DNA of 64,000 nt from Puffinus mauretanicus. Its lineage: Eukaryota; Chordata; Aves; Procellariiformes; Procellariidae. Location of the stretch: NCBI GenBank assembly GCA_023333565.1, contig JAJKFH010003493.1, positions 2,480,001 to 2,544,000 of the forward strand. Direction: 5' to 3'. The stretch's first letter is position 1; the number at the start of each line of letters is the position of its first letter. The notes under the pieces were generated by a model. That model made no database searches. It was not told the DNA's origin and worked only from the letters and a program-made list of their open reading frames with translations. The position numbers were made by a program, and so were the translations under genes. Below are positions 28,021-38,316 of this stretch, one piece after another.

Positions 28021-31000
28021 GCTACAGAGAACAAAATCTTTTATGTCTGTCCTCAGTTTCTATGGTGTTTTATACAAAGATATTAAAGTGTGTTGACTGT
28101 TAGCCCCATACTTAAAACTCCCTGTGTCCCATGTGTTAGATTTTCTCTATTCTCTTTATTTGAAGTTGAGCTGTTAACATAAAGTTGTGTTGCATTTCAC
28201 AGAGGTTTACTATACAGCAAAGTAAGCATTGTGGTGACAGGCATTTTCTAGAACTATTAGCATGATTATTCCTTTATTAAAAATTATTTCAAGAAACAAA
28301 ATAATGCCCAATGTGATCTATATACAAGGAATAAAAAATGCTCTGCCATATTTGCAGTAAACTTTCATCCATTAGAAATATGCCATTAGATATTAATATC
28401 ACATCACCTAAGGAAAGCTTAACTCTTCTTTATCTTCAGCAGCTTCAGCAGTTTTGCATAGAGCCACCTGTAAGTCGGAGTGGTTCAATAGCTCCCCACT
28501 CATGACCCCGTACAACCATACCAGGAACTAAATAAACCCTACTTACTAGCAATTAACGTGATTTAATTTAAAATGCAATGACAGATGCATAATGGGTTAA
28601 TTACAAAATAAGTAATTAGCAAATAGGATGGAAAAGGTTAAAAGGTTGTGGACTTCTATTTGCTTGGGAGAGATAGCGAAATCATCAGCGATTACACTTT
28701 TTCTTTTCATTTCTGGGCCTGATTCTATTATGGTTAGCTGTAAGTGAGGCAGCAAACAAGAAGAGAGGTTTTAAAAAAAAAAAAAAGAAATCACTGCTTT
28801 ATTGGACATACTGAAAGGCCATTGTTAACACTGAGGCTATGTGATTTGTTTCCAGTCTGCACCCAAAAGTAGGTTTGCATCTATAATGTTTCTACTTAAC
28901 ATTAGGATATACATCTCTTCTGAGGAGAAGTAGTCGTCCTCTCCGCTCTCTGCACTGGGCTCCCAATGAGGTCAGGAAAGATAAGGAGTGTTAGAGGTTA
29001 GAGCACACCTCTTAGGAAACTGCCTGCCTTAAAGAGTAAATGAGTGAATTATTTGGTTGGGAATGTGCCATAATGTGTTTGTTCTCAAAAAAAATGAGGA
29101 TAAAAGGGAATGGGACATTGAACAGGGTAACTTCTGAGCTGTTAAAATCCTCAGCTGAAATCCAGTTAACTTCATGCAGTGCTGGTCCCATAGACAGAGC
29201 CACTACAGAGGGTGCCAGCAATTTTCTGTTAAAATAAGTAAAATAAGAGCTCCTACTTCATTCTCACAAGTATTATTCCTTCTCTCCATGACTCCTGTCT
29301 GCCCAAAACCATAAGCAAATGGGCATTTAGATAGTTTTAATACAGTCATATTTTATGACCACCAGCTTATTGCCAGGTAACTTGAAACTCTTTATTTATT
29401 ATAATAATTATGAATATATTTATGTATCTATAAAACATGTGGTTTGTGTTTTGAAATTTCAGAGGGGATGTTTGCAGAAAGCTTTCTCCAACTTGAACCT
29501 AATTGTTACTGAAGTCATTGAATTTTTTCTTTTGAAAAATAAGCTTTTGGGTAAACCTCAGAAATAGCAATATGGGCTTCTCCATTTCAAAATATCAATT
29601 AAAACCAGCCAGGAATTCTCATTTTTAAATATAGCTGCCCTCTAACCTAATTACACGTCCACCAGTTACCATTAGCATAATCTAACCAAATTTCCCATAG
29701 CAGTCACATTCTTCCATCATCCCTTGCTATCTTTTGAGCATGGTTATCGTGTGCTCACTTTCCTGTCACTTCGCCAAGCCCTAGTTAACTCTCAACTGAT
29801 ACATGTCAGTTCAGCCCCTTAATCGTTTAACTTCACTTGTCTGTCCCTCCTTTTCTATTATTCATACTTTCTTGTGTCTCTGGTATGCCTTCATCGTGCC
29901 TCCAGGGATGTTGTCTGCCTTGCTGCTTGACATAAGGCCTGAACCTACACATCCAGAAGTGCGCTGTCCCCTTTGGTGCGTATCACACTGTCAGTGTCTG
30001 TCTGATGCCCGTTTCCCTTGAGCTGCTTCTGCAGGGACAGGCGAGCGCTCCAGGACCGCCAGTTCAGCTTATAGAAAGGATCTGCGCAGATTTTTAGCTA
30101 GTCTTTATCCCCCTACCTTAGGTTTTGCTGGGTAGGGATATAGATTTCAGAAAACAACTAACTTCTTGTGCTGGTCCATCACCTTGATTTTTTTGAAAAT
30201 AAGCTTCTTCAAAGTTTTCCCCCAATTATAATTGAATTTAAGCCATACATTTCAGGTCTGGAATCTGTGTTGAACATTTCAGAATTCAGTGGCCTTGCAG
30301 TTCAGCTATCAGTTTTTAGGACAAATAGATTCAGGTTTGAAAACTCATCAAGTCACACAATATGCAAAACCCATGAGGCTAAATCCATAGCTGTAACAGC
30401 ATTTCTTTTCCAAGGGTTTCTGCAAAGTTCTATATATTTGCACACTGTAACTCAAGGCCTGCAATGTAGACAGTATTTTTCAGTATTTAGAATTTATTTT
30501 TTAAACTAAGTGGTGACTCTTGAAGCTCCCGTTAAGAAAAACAGAAAACCTAAAGCTGCGTTAATTCTGCGGTTCGTATCTGAACCCCTGAAAATAGCTC
30601 AAACAAATGCCAGTACCAATCTTTAGGGTAATACTTACCCCTATTCAGAGTGATGTTTGTAGTTCAGAACATACTCATTTCCGCTTTGCTGATTTTTTAG
30701 GCAGAGCGCATATAAAATGCATTGACAAGATCCGTTTTTGTTAACAAGATTCATCCAGGTACCTCCCCTCCTGACATTTAGAAAACATTCTTTTTCTTAA
30801 TCCATTTCATCATGAGGGTGGAAAATCACCAGTTTCAATAAAAGTCTCTGAAATTTAGTATCTTTGGGATTAACTCATGTTAGTCAGTTGTAGAGATTTA
30901 CTGGGTAATTCAAGACAGCCTTCATCTAATATATGCTTCGCAGTGAGTAATAAGAGAAATTAGCATCGAAGATAAACTGTCCCTTGTTGAAATTTCAGGG

Positions 31001-33199
31001 AGAGCTAATGTTTCCTGAGTTGACAGAACAAAACAGACAAACAAGAAAGGTTTTACGTCAAAGCTGTTGTCTGAATGAAACTTGCATAGGCTGGAGAACG
31101 AACATGTAAGCCATGAAGTGTCTCAAAGGCTCTTCAAAAAACACAGGAATAATCACTTAAATACGAGGTCTTTTATATTATCCCTTTTGCTTTTCTATCA
31201 TCCTTGGCCCTCCGGGATCCTTGCTCAACTGGATATTTATGCAAGTAGGTAGGAGTCTTTCTGAATTAAGGCCTAAATCTCTAACGATATAAACATCTCT
31301 CAATGCACCATTACAGATCAGCTACTTTTTGGCAAATCTGGCTAGCTTGCACTGTAACGCTTCACGTTAAGTCCCTTACAGGGAATAAAACGCCGGTTAT
31401 CAAAATAGTGGCTAAGCAGGGCTGCTTCCAGTTCTGTGCTCCTCTCATGCCCTCCTGTGTACACATGCAGTAGGCCAAAGCAAAGTGCTGGAGAGCTGAC
31501 ATTTCTGCAAGGGGATGAAGAAAAGCAAAGAGAAGGCTACGGTCCGCTATGCTGACAGAGTTTTAAGCCGAATATAAGCAGGTTTCTTAGAGCCTTTACA
31601 TCCTAGGGCCAGTCAACAGCTCCACACCGTGATAATAAGTGATTTGAGATACTCTGTAAGTGAGGTAACGTTATTAATTTCCCTAAGTACAGAGCGAGAG
31701 AAGCGTTATGTATTCCGTTTTCTGCTTGATGCCCGGGTAGTTTAAAGGTAATGTTACAGTCTTCCCCTGCGTACTTTCGATGATACCTATGAGACTGCCT
31801 TTCTAGCGTGTTCAGGCTACTGGGAAACCAACAGAAATACTAAAACTCTTTTCTTTTTGGTTACAATGAAATCAATTATTATATTTTCCATTAGCTTATA
31901 AAAGGATACATTTACCCAAATACAGTAAGGCATTAAGTTCTGATGAAATCATAAAAACAACTTTCATCTTGCTTTTATCTTGCAATATTACATTTTGTGG
32001 TGCTGTGTCTATTTTCTGTAGATACTACATTCAACACAACAGCTTTATCTTTCAGCCTGTCCTGCAAACTGTATGCCAGAACCAAAGTCTCACCAGTGTG
32101 GGACTACAGGAGGAATTACTTTGTCCATCTAAATTAACATTGTTCATCCTGCAGTTCTGCTTATTGAAACACAAGTGCTTTCAAAAACCTGTAAGCAGTG
32201 AGGTTACTGTTATAATTTATCAGGCTTATTGTCTGCATATAATAATTTTCTAGCTTTCATGCTGTAAAATAGCTGCTGATGCCTGCACAGAGCTGAGCAC
32301 ATGCCATATTATGGTCTGAGTCTGACTGATGCAGAGCATCCATAATCTTGACTTGTTAGTGCTTAGCAATTTTCAGAGTTTTTAAGCAGCATGTGAAAAT
32401 AGGAAATTCTGAGCCTAAAAGGTAAACCCAGTACCCTGTTCTAAAGAGCACATGTTGAGAGTCTCATCTCTGTGTGAAGAGGAAAGAACAGGATTACACA
32501 GAAGTACTGGACGTCCATATTAGAAAGCTCAGTAGCTCCTTGCCTTTCCATCAAGTGTTTCAGGGTAGACTGCAAATGTTTATACAGATAGTGCACTGTG
32601 GTTTTGATTTTATGCTTTATTGCACATTTTTATGTCCCCATGAGTTGAACTAGACTAGCAATAAAAAGCATGAGTCAAAGTCCACTTTTGAGCTTGTGCC
32701 TACAAGCCAGTTCTGACGGGGGCTTTTCGTTAAACCTATCTAGAAAACTAGATGATAGATTTTTATTTCTCAAGTTGAGATTTTTATTTCTCAACTACAG
32801 TTGTTTAGTATGTTTTATAAGGGAGAGAACACTGCTTGCTCATTATATAGGTATCAGGCACCATAAGCCATAGCCTAGTACATTTTTCACTGAATACGTA
32901 TTAGTACAAAATCCTCTGTATAACTCTGCTCTAAAATACTAATTTTACTTTGCTGTTAAATATTGAAATATTAAATATTGAAACAAATTTAAAAGTTCAG
33001 CTAGGCATCAGTACAGCCTATAGGCTACTTTGTCATTTTTGCTGATGTGGAGTTGCTTCTTCGGATTTTTCACTAAAGACGAAGTTAAAAGTGAGAGCAA
33101 CTTTCACGGAGGGAGTTTCCAGAACAAAATGTTCAGATGACACATCCCGTAATTCATCACCCGCAAGCCAAGATAGCCCCCAAGAAAAACAACAGTGCC
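28021..33199. other. Non-coding AT-rich DNA, no gene recognised
   Basis: No coding or RNA feature could be supported. A 17-bp sequence is duplicated at 32757-32794. Confidence 0.65.
32757..32794. repeat. 17-bp tandem duplication, period 21
   Basis: agatttttatttctcaa occurs at 32757-32773 and 32778-32794. Confidence 0.75.
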
Positions 33200-33460
33200 A
33201 TAACCTGTGCCAGGGCAGAGCGTGAGGGGCCGGCATCTTGGGGCGCTCGGTCTGACGGTGCTGGAGCTTTCCCCTGTGCCCTGTTACAAAACCTATGTGC
33301 TCTGCTATCCTGCTCTGCACCCTCGCTTGCTCCCCGCTGCATCCCAGGACCGGGACAGGCTCCCACCCGGCCCTGGGGTCTGCCAGCAGCCCTCCCCTCC
33401 TCTCGGCACAAGGCTCCTCTCCCTGGAGGCAAGCCAGAAACGGCGAGCGTTGTGTAAGAG
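33200..33460. other. GC-rich patch
   Basis: GC-rich and moderately CpG-rich. A frame of 179 codons runs through it (33295-33834, + strand) without a recognisable domain. It lies 3 kb before the main CpG island and could be an upstream regulatory block. Confidence 0.35.
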
Positions 33461-36199
33461 TGTTGTATAAGGATGCCGGGGATGAGCCAGAGATATCGGG
33501 TGTTGCAGATAGGGTTACAGGAGGGACTTGTGCAGCTGAGCCAGGTTGCCCTGTGGCCCTCCCTCTAGCCTTTAAAAGGGGATGTCAAGGGATGGTTGGT
33601 GAAGGGCAAGGAGCCGGGTGGCTTGTCAGTGCTTCTGAAAGGTGGAAAATCCCTTTTCCGACCCATTCCTGCCTTGAGAAGAGCCAGGAGGCAGCAGTGC
33701 TGGAGCCCCATGCTACCTGGAGCAGCCACTTGCTGAGTGGGAAGGGAAGCCTGAAGCTTACTAGGAAGCATGCGGTTCATGATGCAGACAGGCACCAGGA
33801 TTCAAACCACAAAATTACCGTGCCCCTGGCCTAGGGAACGCTGGCAGCCACCATCTAAACCTGAAGCAACAGAGTAAGGTCAAAAGCACCCTCATCCCCA
33901 GAGCAGCGCAACCCTTTCATATACCCGTTAGTTAATCCGATGTATTTATGTGAAGGAGGAGGCACTTGGTGAGAGTGGGAGAACGCTTAACCATATTGAT
34001 TAATGTTAATTGGTTAATTGCCTTTCGTTATGGGAAAAGAAAGTAAGTGCAGTAATTGGCAATATGGCTTGATAGTGTTTCTAGATTGGAGACCAAAGCC
34101 TGAGAATTAATTCTAAATACCACCTTTTCAGGCCAGAGAAGATGAAGATCTCAAAGACGTCTTTTTTTATTTGGGGCAAAATAGGAATATTCTTTTCCTG
34201 GTGCAGGGCTGTAGATCTGAAACACAACTCAGAATCAGAATGGCATGAGCATTTTGCTAGTTTTATTTGAGGTATCCAGTATAAATGTGAGGACCTTGTT
34301 AAAAAAAAAAAAAGGAAAAGTAGGGTTGAACTCGAGTGATGGAGAAAGAGCACACTGACCGGTTTGCTGCCTTGGCTCTCCGGCGGGGAGATCATGCGGG
34401 ATGTGAGATAGCAACCTCTGAAGTTCATGCTGCGTGCCCAGGGCTTGTGACTCAGAGCCATAAGACCTCTGCTAGATCTTTGTGGGCAAACGAGCGCTCA
34501 AGACACAAAAGATAATCTAATGAAGCCTGCTCCCTGTGATGTTAGCAAACCTTAAACATAAAAATTGTGTCACTTTTGGCAAGGAAGAAACTTATTCTGC
34601 AATGTCCGTGAAGACTCCCAGACATTACTGGCCTGATGTGGTGGAGCCTCGCCTGTGACTCATCCGCATCCTTCCTCCCATTTGTGCTCGTTCACGTACT
34701 TTTTAGTTGTGGACTCTGAAAAAGAATCTGATTTCCTCCAACATCTTCCATATCAATGCCTTGAAGACGAATTTGCTATAATTAATGTCGACACCACTTA
34801 CTCTTCTTGCTCACGTAAACTAGCAACCGTGCTGGGCCTTCAGAAGACAGTCAAGTTTTGGGGTGCCAGATGGTTAAATAGCTCTGTACTTTCACAATGT
34901 TTCCATCCATGTGCCACAAAGTGCAGAATAAAAGCATCCTTTTGAAAACATTTCCAATACATTTGGAAAGATTATTAAAATCACCATCAGGTACAAAGCA
35001 GGTATTACAACGGGGTCAATTACTATGTTTCTTTTGGCAGTTGCTAAATCGACCTAGTGGAGATGCTAGATGGGCGAGATGCTGTACGTTCACACAGCAA
35101 CACCAAGACCTGCTCCAATAAACTTATTTTCTAGGCAGTTAGGACAAGAAAAAGAGGATGCATACTCTCCATTTTAAACTGTGGGACACAGGAAGACTGT
35201 GCCAAAGCCAGATACGCTAGTATAATGCTTTAAACAAAAGACTATCTTTTCCTACAGTCATTTCATAATTAGTTTTTTTTACACAAGTGACAGTTGCTTC
35301 ATGCCAAGTCCTGGTCTCATCAGGGAAAATGGCAAAACTCCCAGGATAGCTAGAATTTTTCTCTTTATACAGAATGCATTGAAGAACTTTGTATTTCTCC
35401 TTTTTTTCCCTCCTTTTTAATGGATTGGCGCAAAAACAATAATTTTAGGATTAGTTACTAATTATTTACAGGAGGGGCAGAATTTTTATTTAAAACACTC
35501 AATTGTTTACTTCAAGAGCAGTTGTGTGTCACTGAGTCACCAAACCACAATTAAATTCTGGGAAATGGCTTATTGTTGAGGTTCACGGGGTCCCATGACA
35601 TGGTGGGATGGGTCAGAGTCTGATTTTAATTGGAGGCCTGATCTAAATTTGTATCCTCTTTAATCTTTTGATTGACAGACTTTGAAGGATTTTGAAGTTC
35701 TACAAGAAGCAAAAGAAAGATCTTGTATCGTAGCCTCTGGTTGTGTTGTTTGTACATGGCAAATATCAAGCAGAGTATTTGCTTTTCCCTTAAGAGTTTA
35801 AGGAGATCCTGTCTTTTCTGAGAAGAGCCCAGACGGGAGTCTCGGGTGGTTTGCTTGGAAGAAAAGACAAGGAGACAAAAAAATACATTGTAACATGTAT
35901 GCTGGAGGATATTTTACCAGTTCCTGCTGTAAAACTTTCAGTAGGTTTTCCTTTGCACTTGCTTTATAAATACAGTAAACATTATGGTGGGTTTTTCCCC
36001 TTTTTTCTTGTTTTTTTTTTTTCGGGGGGGGGAGGGGTGTTTTGTTTTTTTTGAATCATGAAGTAATTCTGAATCTTGGGGTAGCAATTAATTTAGTTTA
36101 AAGATTTACCAGATATGCCCGGTTAATGTAATGAGGCATAAAGCGATGAAAAAGATGGGGAATACGTTACAGAGAAGATAATTAATAAGCTGTTAATTC
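33461..36199. other. Non-coding DNA upstream of the CpG island
   Basis: AT-rich with no gene recognised. Near the end is a T12-C-G9 homopolymer junction (36011-36032) followed by more G and T runs. Confidence 0.6.
36011..36050. repeat. T12-C-G9 and following G/T homopolymer runs
   Basis: Twelve T, one C, nine G, then aggggtgttttg and more T. It lies about 170 bp before the CpG island; a C10 run follows at 36230-36239. Prone to length errors in sequencing and assembly. Confidence 0.75.
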
Positions 36200-36210
36200 A
36201 AAAGGTCGAG

Positions 36211-36218
36211 ATTTGCAT
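36211..36218 (+). promoter_or_regulatory. Octamer motif (POU factor site)
   Basis: Perfect ATTTGCAT at the 5' edge of the CpG island, preceded by AT-rich homeodomain-type sequence (ttaataagctgttaatt). POU proteins (Oct-1, Brn family) bind this octamer. Function here is inferred from position only. Confidence 0.45.
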
Positions 36219-36358
36219 GGAAAGAACCGCCCCCCCCCCAGTGCTGCAGTGCAGACGTGGGTCCGGTGTGCAGCGCGGGGAGCCTGCCGCGCCCCACGCG
36301 GGGCCGAGCCGCCCCCGGCGCTTTGGGCTCTCCCGCTCCCCTCCGGCCTGCTGCCGCG

Positions 36359-36378
36359 CGGCCGCCAGGGGGCGCCGC
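36359..36378 (+). promoter_or_regulatory. CTCF binding site
   Basis: The core GGCCGCCAGGGGGCGCCG is close to the CTCF consensus (GGCCACCAGGGGGCGCTA-like), with the invariant CCAGGGGGCGC intact. It lies inside the CpG island. CTCF would bind here if the CpGs are unmethylated and could act as a loop anchor or insulator between the upstream 36 kb and the THRB exons. Confidence 0.65.
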
Positions 36379-36422
36379 CGCACTGCACTGCACTGCGCCG
36401 CACCGCGCGGCGCGGCCGGCCC

Positions 36423-36434
36423 GGGGGCGGGGGG
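36423..36434 (+). promoter_or_regulatory. GC box (Sp/KLF site)
   Basis: Run gggggcgggggg in the CpG island, a standard Sp1-type site. A second weaker one (ggggcggtg) lies near 36611. Confidence 0.5.
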
Positions 36435-36655
36435 TGTTTGTGAGAAAAACCGCGCAGCGGCCGCCGGCCGTTTTCGGAGGGCGCGCAGGCCGCGGCTCTT
36501 CCCTGCGCCTCACGGGCAGGCAGCTGGCCTTTCGTGGGCGCGGGGGAAGGCGCTGGCTTCCACCCCGAATCGAGTAGCAGGACGCGAAGTAGCGCCTGGG
36601 GCGAGGGGCTGGGGCGGTGCGGTGCGGGATCCGCAAAGCGCGGCGGGGGCGTCCC

Positions 36656-36667
36656 GCCGCCATCTTG
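36656..36667 (-). promoter_or_regulatory. YY1 site
   Basis: gccgccatcttg is the reverse complement of CAAGATGGCGGC, the full YY1 consensus. Such sites sit typically at or just downstream of transcription starts in CpG-island promoters, so the start may be near 36600-36660. The position of the start is inference. Confidence 0.55.
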
Positions 36668-36760
36668 TGGAGCCTTTGAAGGGTGACTGCAAAGCCTCTG
36701 GTGTCTTGAGCTCAGGGGAGGGTTTTCAGGCCTCGCCGGTGTAGCGCTGGGGGGGTTGAT

Positions 36761-38251
36761 GAGCTTGGGTGAAACTGCGAGGCTGCGTCCCAGATACATT
36801 AATTACACGGTACATGCGATTGCTGCAGTTCACCTGCTTTCTCATTCTAGTGTTGTAGTCTGTGCCAAATAGAGCAGATGCGCTCGATGTCCTTTCAGCC
36901 TGCTGTTGGTGGAAGGTATTTATTTCAAGGACAAGAAAGGGAAATGCTCTCCATGTGAGGAGACAGTGGCTGAGAGAAAATACAGACAGGGCTGTGGACA
37001 GGCACTGAATGGATGGAGAGAAATAAAAAACAAAAGTCTGTTAACAAAGTAAAGACCAAAGGACAGTTTCTTAACATAAAATGTCAATCAGGACAATCTA
37101 AGATACATGAAAGATTACAAGATACATGTTTCCTGATGATCGAGAGAGAGTGACTCTGATCCCAGGCTAGTCTTCCACTGGCATTAGTGGGGTCAGTTGT
37201 AGGCCCAGGATTTCTTATTTAAAAATTCTAATGAGATCTTGTCTCTATTCTGGAGTAATGCTTTTAGGATTGTCTCTGCTCGGATTGGATTGTTGATGCT
37301 TAAACTAGGGAGCAAGCTGGGATCATCCAACTGTGCACCGTGTTTTGGGCTGGGCTGGCTGAATGAGGGCATGCTGCCTGTGATACCTCTGTTTGAAAAA
37401 TGTTATGACTAGTATAAATACAGATGCTGCTGAGGAAGATGCTGTGACTGGTATCAGTGATTTTTCTCTCCTGACGCAAAATCAGCTTGCAGGGCTTCAG
37501 TCTTTGCTACCAAACAGCAAAGGAGTATAGTTAATACATCAGTGTGTATCTATGGACGTATGAATGGGGGAGACAATGTAAATATTAAAACCACATCTTT
37601 AGGATGCCAAATCCAGTTCCTCACAGCTGCAGTTATCTCCTTAATAAATAGAAGATGCCATTGTTCAAAGCTTAAGTAATAAGTACGTATAAATTAGTTT
37701 TCTACTAAATGACTAAAATTACTATTTACATCTCCAAACTTTGTAAAAGTTGATAGACTTCTGAGTTTCAAAAGACTGAATAAGAATCGGTGTAACTGCA
37801 GACAAAGAATTTCTAATTCCTTTGAATCTTCTATTATTACTGAACCTGAGAGTAATGGGCCTATATCATTAGAAACTCTAAAGTAAAAAAACAATTAGCT
37901 CCTAAAGTTACATATTAGACCTAAGGAAACTTCTGCGAAAAATTAAGGGAGAGTGTTCCATGAAGTGGGCAGAAGCATTTTTGTTTTCTGCATCAGTAGC
38001 CGCCAGCTTTTTGACCTTGCTTCCAAATCCCTGTTACCCACAGCTCCTCCAGTCCACCAGGTTTTGGATCTAACTTGCATTCATTGCCTCATGCAGTTCA
38101 GCAAGGTGCATTGAATTTAATGTGTTAAGCCATCAAACATGGGCTGTGGTATTCAAGATCCAAAATGTTCCATCCTGTTTAAATGTTAATGGTATTCTGC
38201 AGATTTGCATTTATGGACGTATTACATGGGGTTTTTTCCTTTTTTTGGCAG
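36761..38251 (+). other. THRB: Probable first THRB intron, or end of the first non-coding exon
   Basis: This lies between the CpG island and the start-exon acceptor at 38250-38251. AAG|GTATTT at 36915 is the best-looking donor near the island, but nothing fixes the first exon. No open frame of note. The last 25 bases are the pyrimidine tract of the acceptor. Confidence 0.45.
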
Positions 38252-38309
38252 GTGACATTGGTGACGGAAGAAGAACGAGAATGATTACATATCCATAACT
38301 CCCAGCAGT
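38252..38309 (+). other. THRB: THRB 5'UTR part of the TRbeta0/TRbeta1 start exon
   Basis: The acceptor is strong: a long T-rich tract (about 38231-38247) ends in ggcAG at 38250-38251, so the exon begins at 38252. The leader up to the ATG is 58 nt. It contains a small upstream ORF (separate entry). Just before the start, the bases ATA ACT CCC AGC AGT read in frame with the ATG and match the first codons of mammalian TRbeta1 (Met-Thr-Pro-Asn-Ser), except that the mammalian first ATG is ATA here. The upstream exon that splices to this acceptor could not be identified. Confidence 0.85.
38281..38298 (+). CDS. Short upstream ORF (M-I-T-Y-P-stop) in the THRB leader
   Basis: ATG ATT ACA TAT CCA TAA starts with a purine at -3 (gagaATG), a fair initiation context, and ends 11 nt before the THRB start at 38310. 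It is in a different frame from the receptor. Upstream ORFs in human TRbeta1 leaders are known to lower translation. Whether this one does the same is inference. The peptide itself is unlikely to have a function. Confidence 0.5.
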   Translation: MITYP

Positions 38310-38316
38310 ATGTCAG
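38310..38316 (+). CDS. THRB: Thyroid hormone receptor beta, start codon exon (TRbeta0-type; first 7 coding bases)
   Basis: The coding part is only ATG TCA G, followed by a good donor (GTAATC at 38317). Joined directly to the downstream DNA-binding exon it gives Met-Ser-Gly and then the receptor core. This is the N-terminus I recall for the classical short chicken receptor (TRbeta0, about 369 residues), which has essentially no A/B domain. The start context has A at -3. Joined instead to the exon at 51435 (or 51417), the frame is also kept: TCA G|GA CAT or TCA G|TA TTT. The Met corresponds to the internal Met6 of mammalian TRbeta1, because the upstream Met codon is ATA here. The exon end is phase 1, as in the other two N-terminal exons. 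The exon assignment is well supported; which isoforms are made needs transcript data. Confidence 0.85.

Larger units (their letters stand above)
36200..36760 (+). promoter_or_regulatory. THRB: CpG island, candidate general THRB promoter and first non-coding exon
   Basis: This is the densest GC/CpG block in the window, set sharply in AT-rich DNA and lying 1.5-2 kb before the start exon. It contains an octamer (36211), a CTCF-like site (36359), a GC box (36423) and a YY1 site (36656), with no TATA box, as in housekeeping-type promoters. A non-coding first exon probably starts here. Possible donors are GTGAGA (36438), GTGAAA (about 36769) and AAG|GTATTT (36915), but none is decisive. The long open frames on both strands come from the GC-rich composition. 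The orientation toward THRB is inferred from position. Confidence 0.7.

Noticed and set aside
30568..30590. ggttc...gaacc stem resembling a tRNA T-arm
   Set aside because: Loop is six bases without the TTCRA pattern, and no acceptor, D or anticodon arms fit around it.
36182..36799. 205- and 156-codon minus-strand and 175-codon plus-strand open frames in the CpG island
   Set aside because: Proline/arginine/alanine-rich translations in all frames at once; caused by GC-rich sequence poor in stop codons.
38251..38266. AGGTGA-CAT-TGGTGA as a possible nuclear-receptor direct repeat
   Set aside because: Half-sites are imperfect, the spacing is 3 and not the DR4 used by TR, and it lies at the splice junction.
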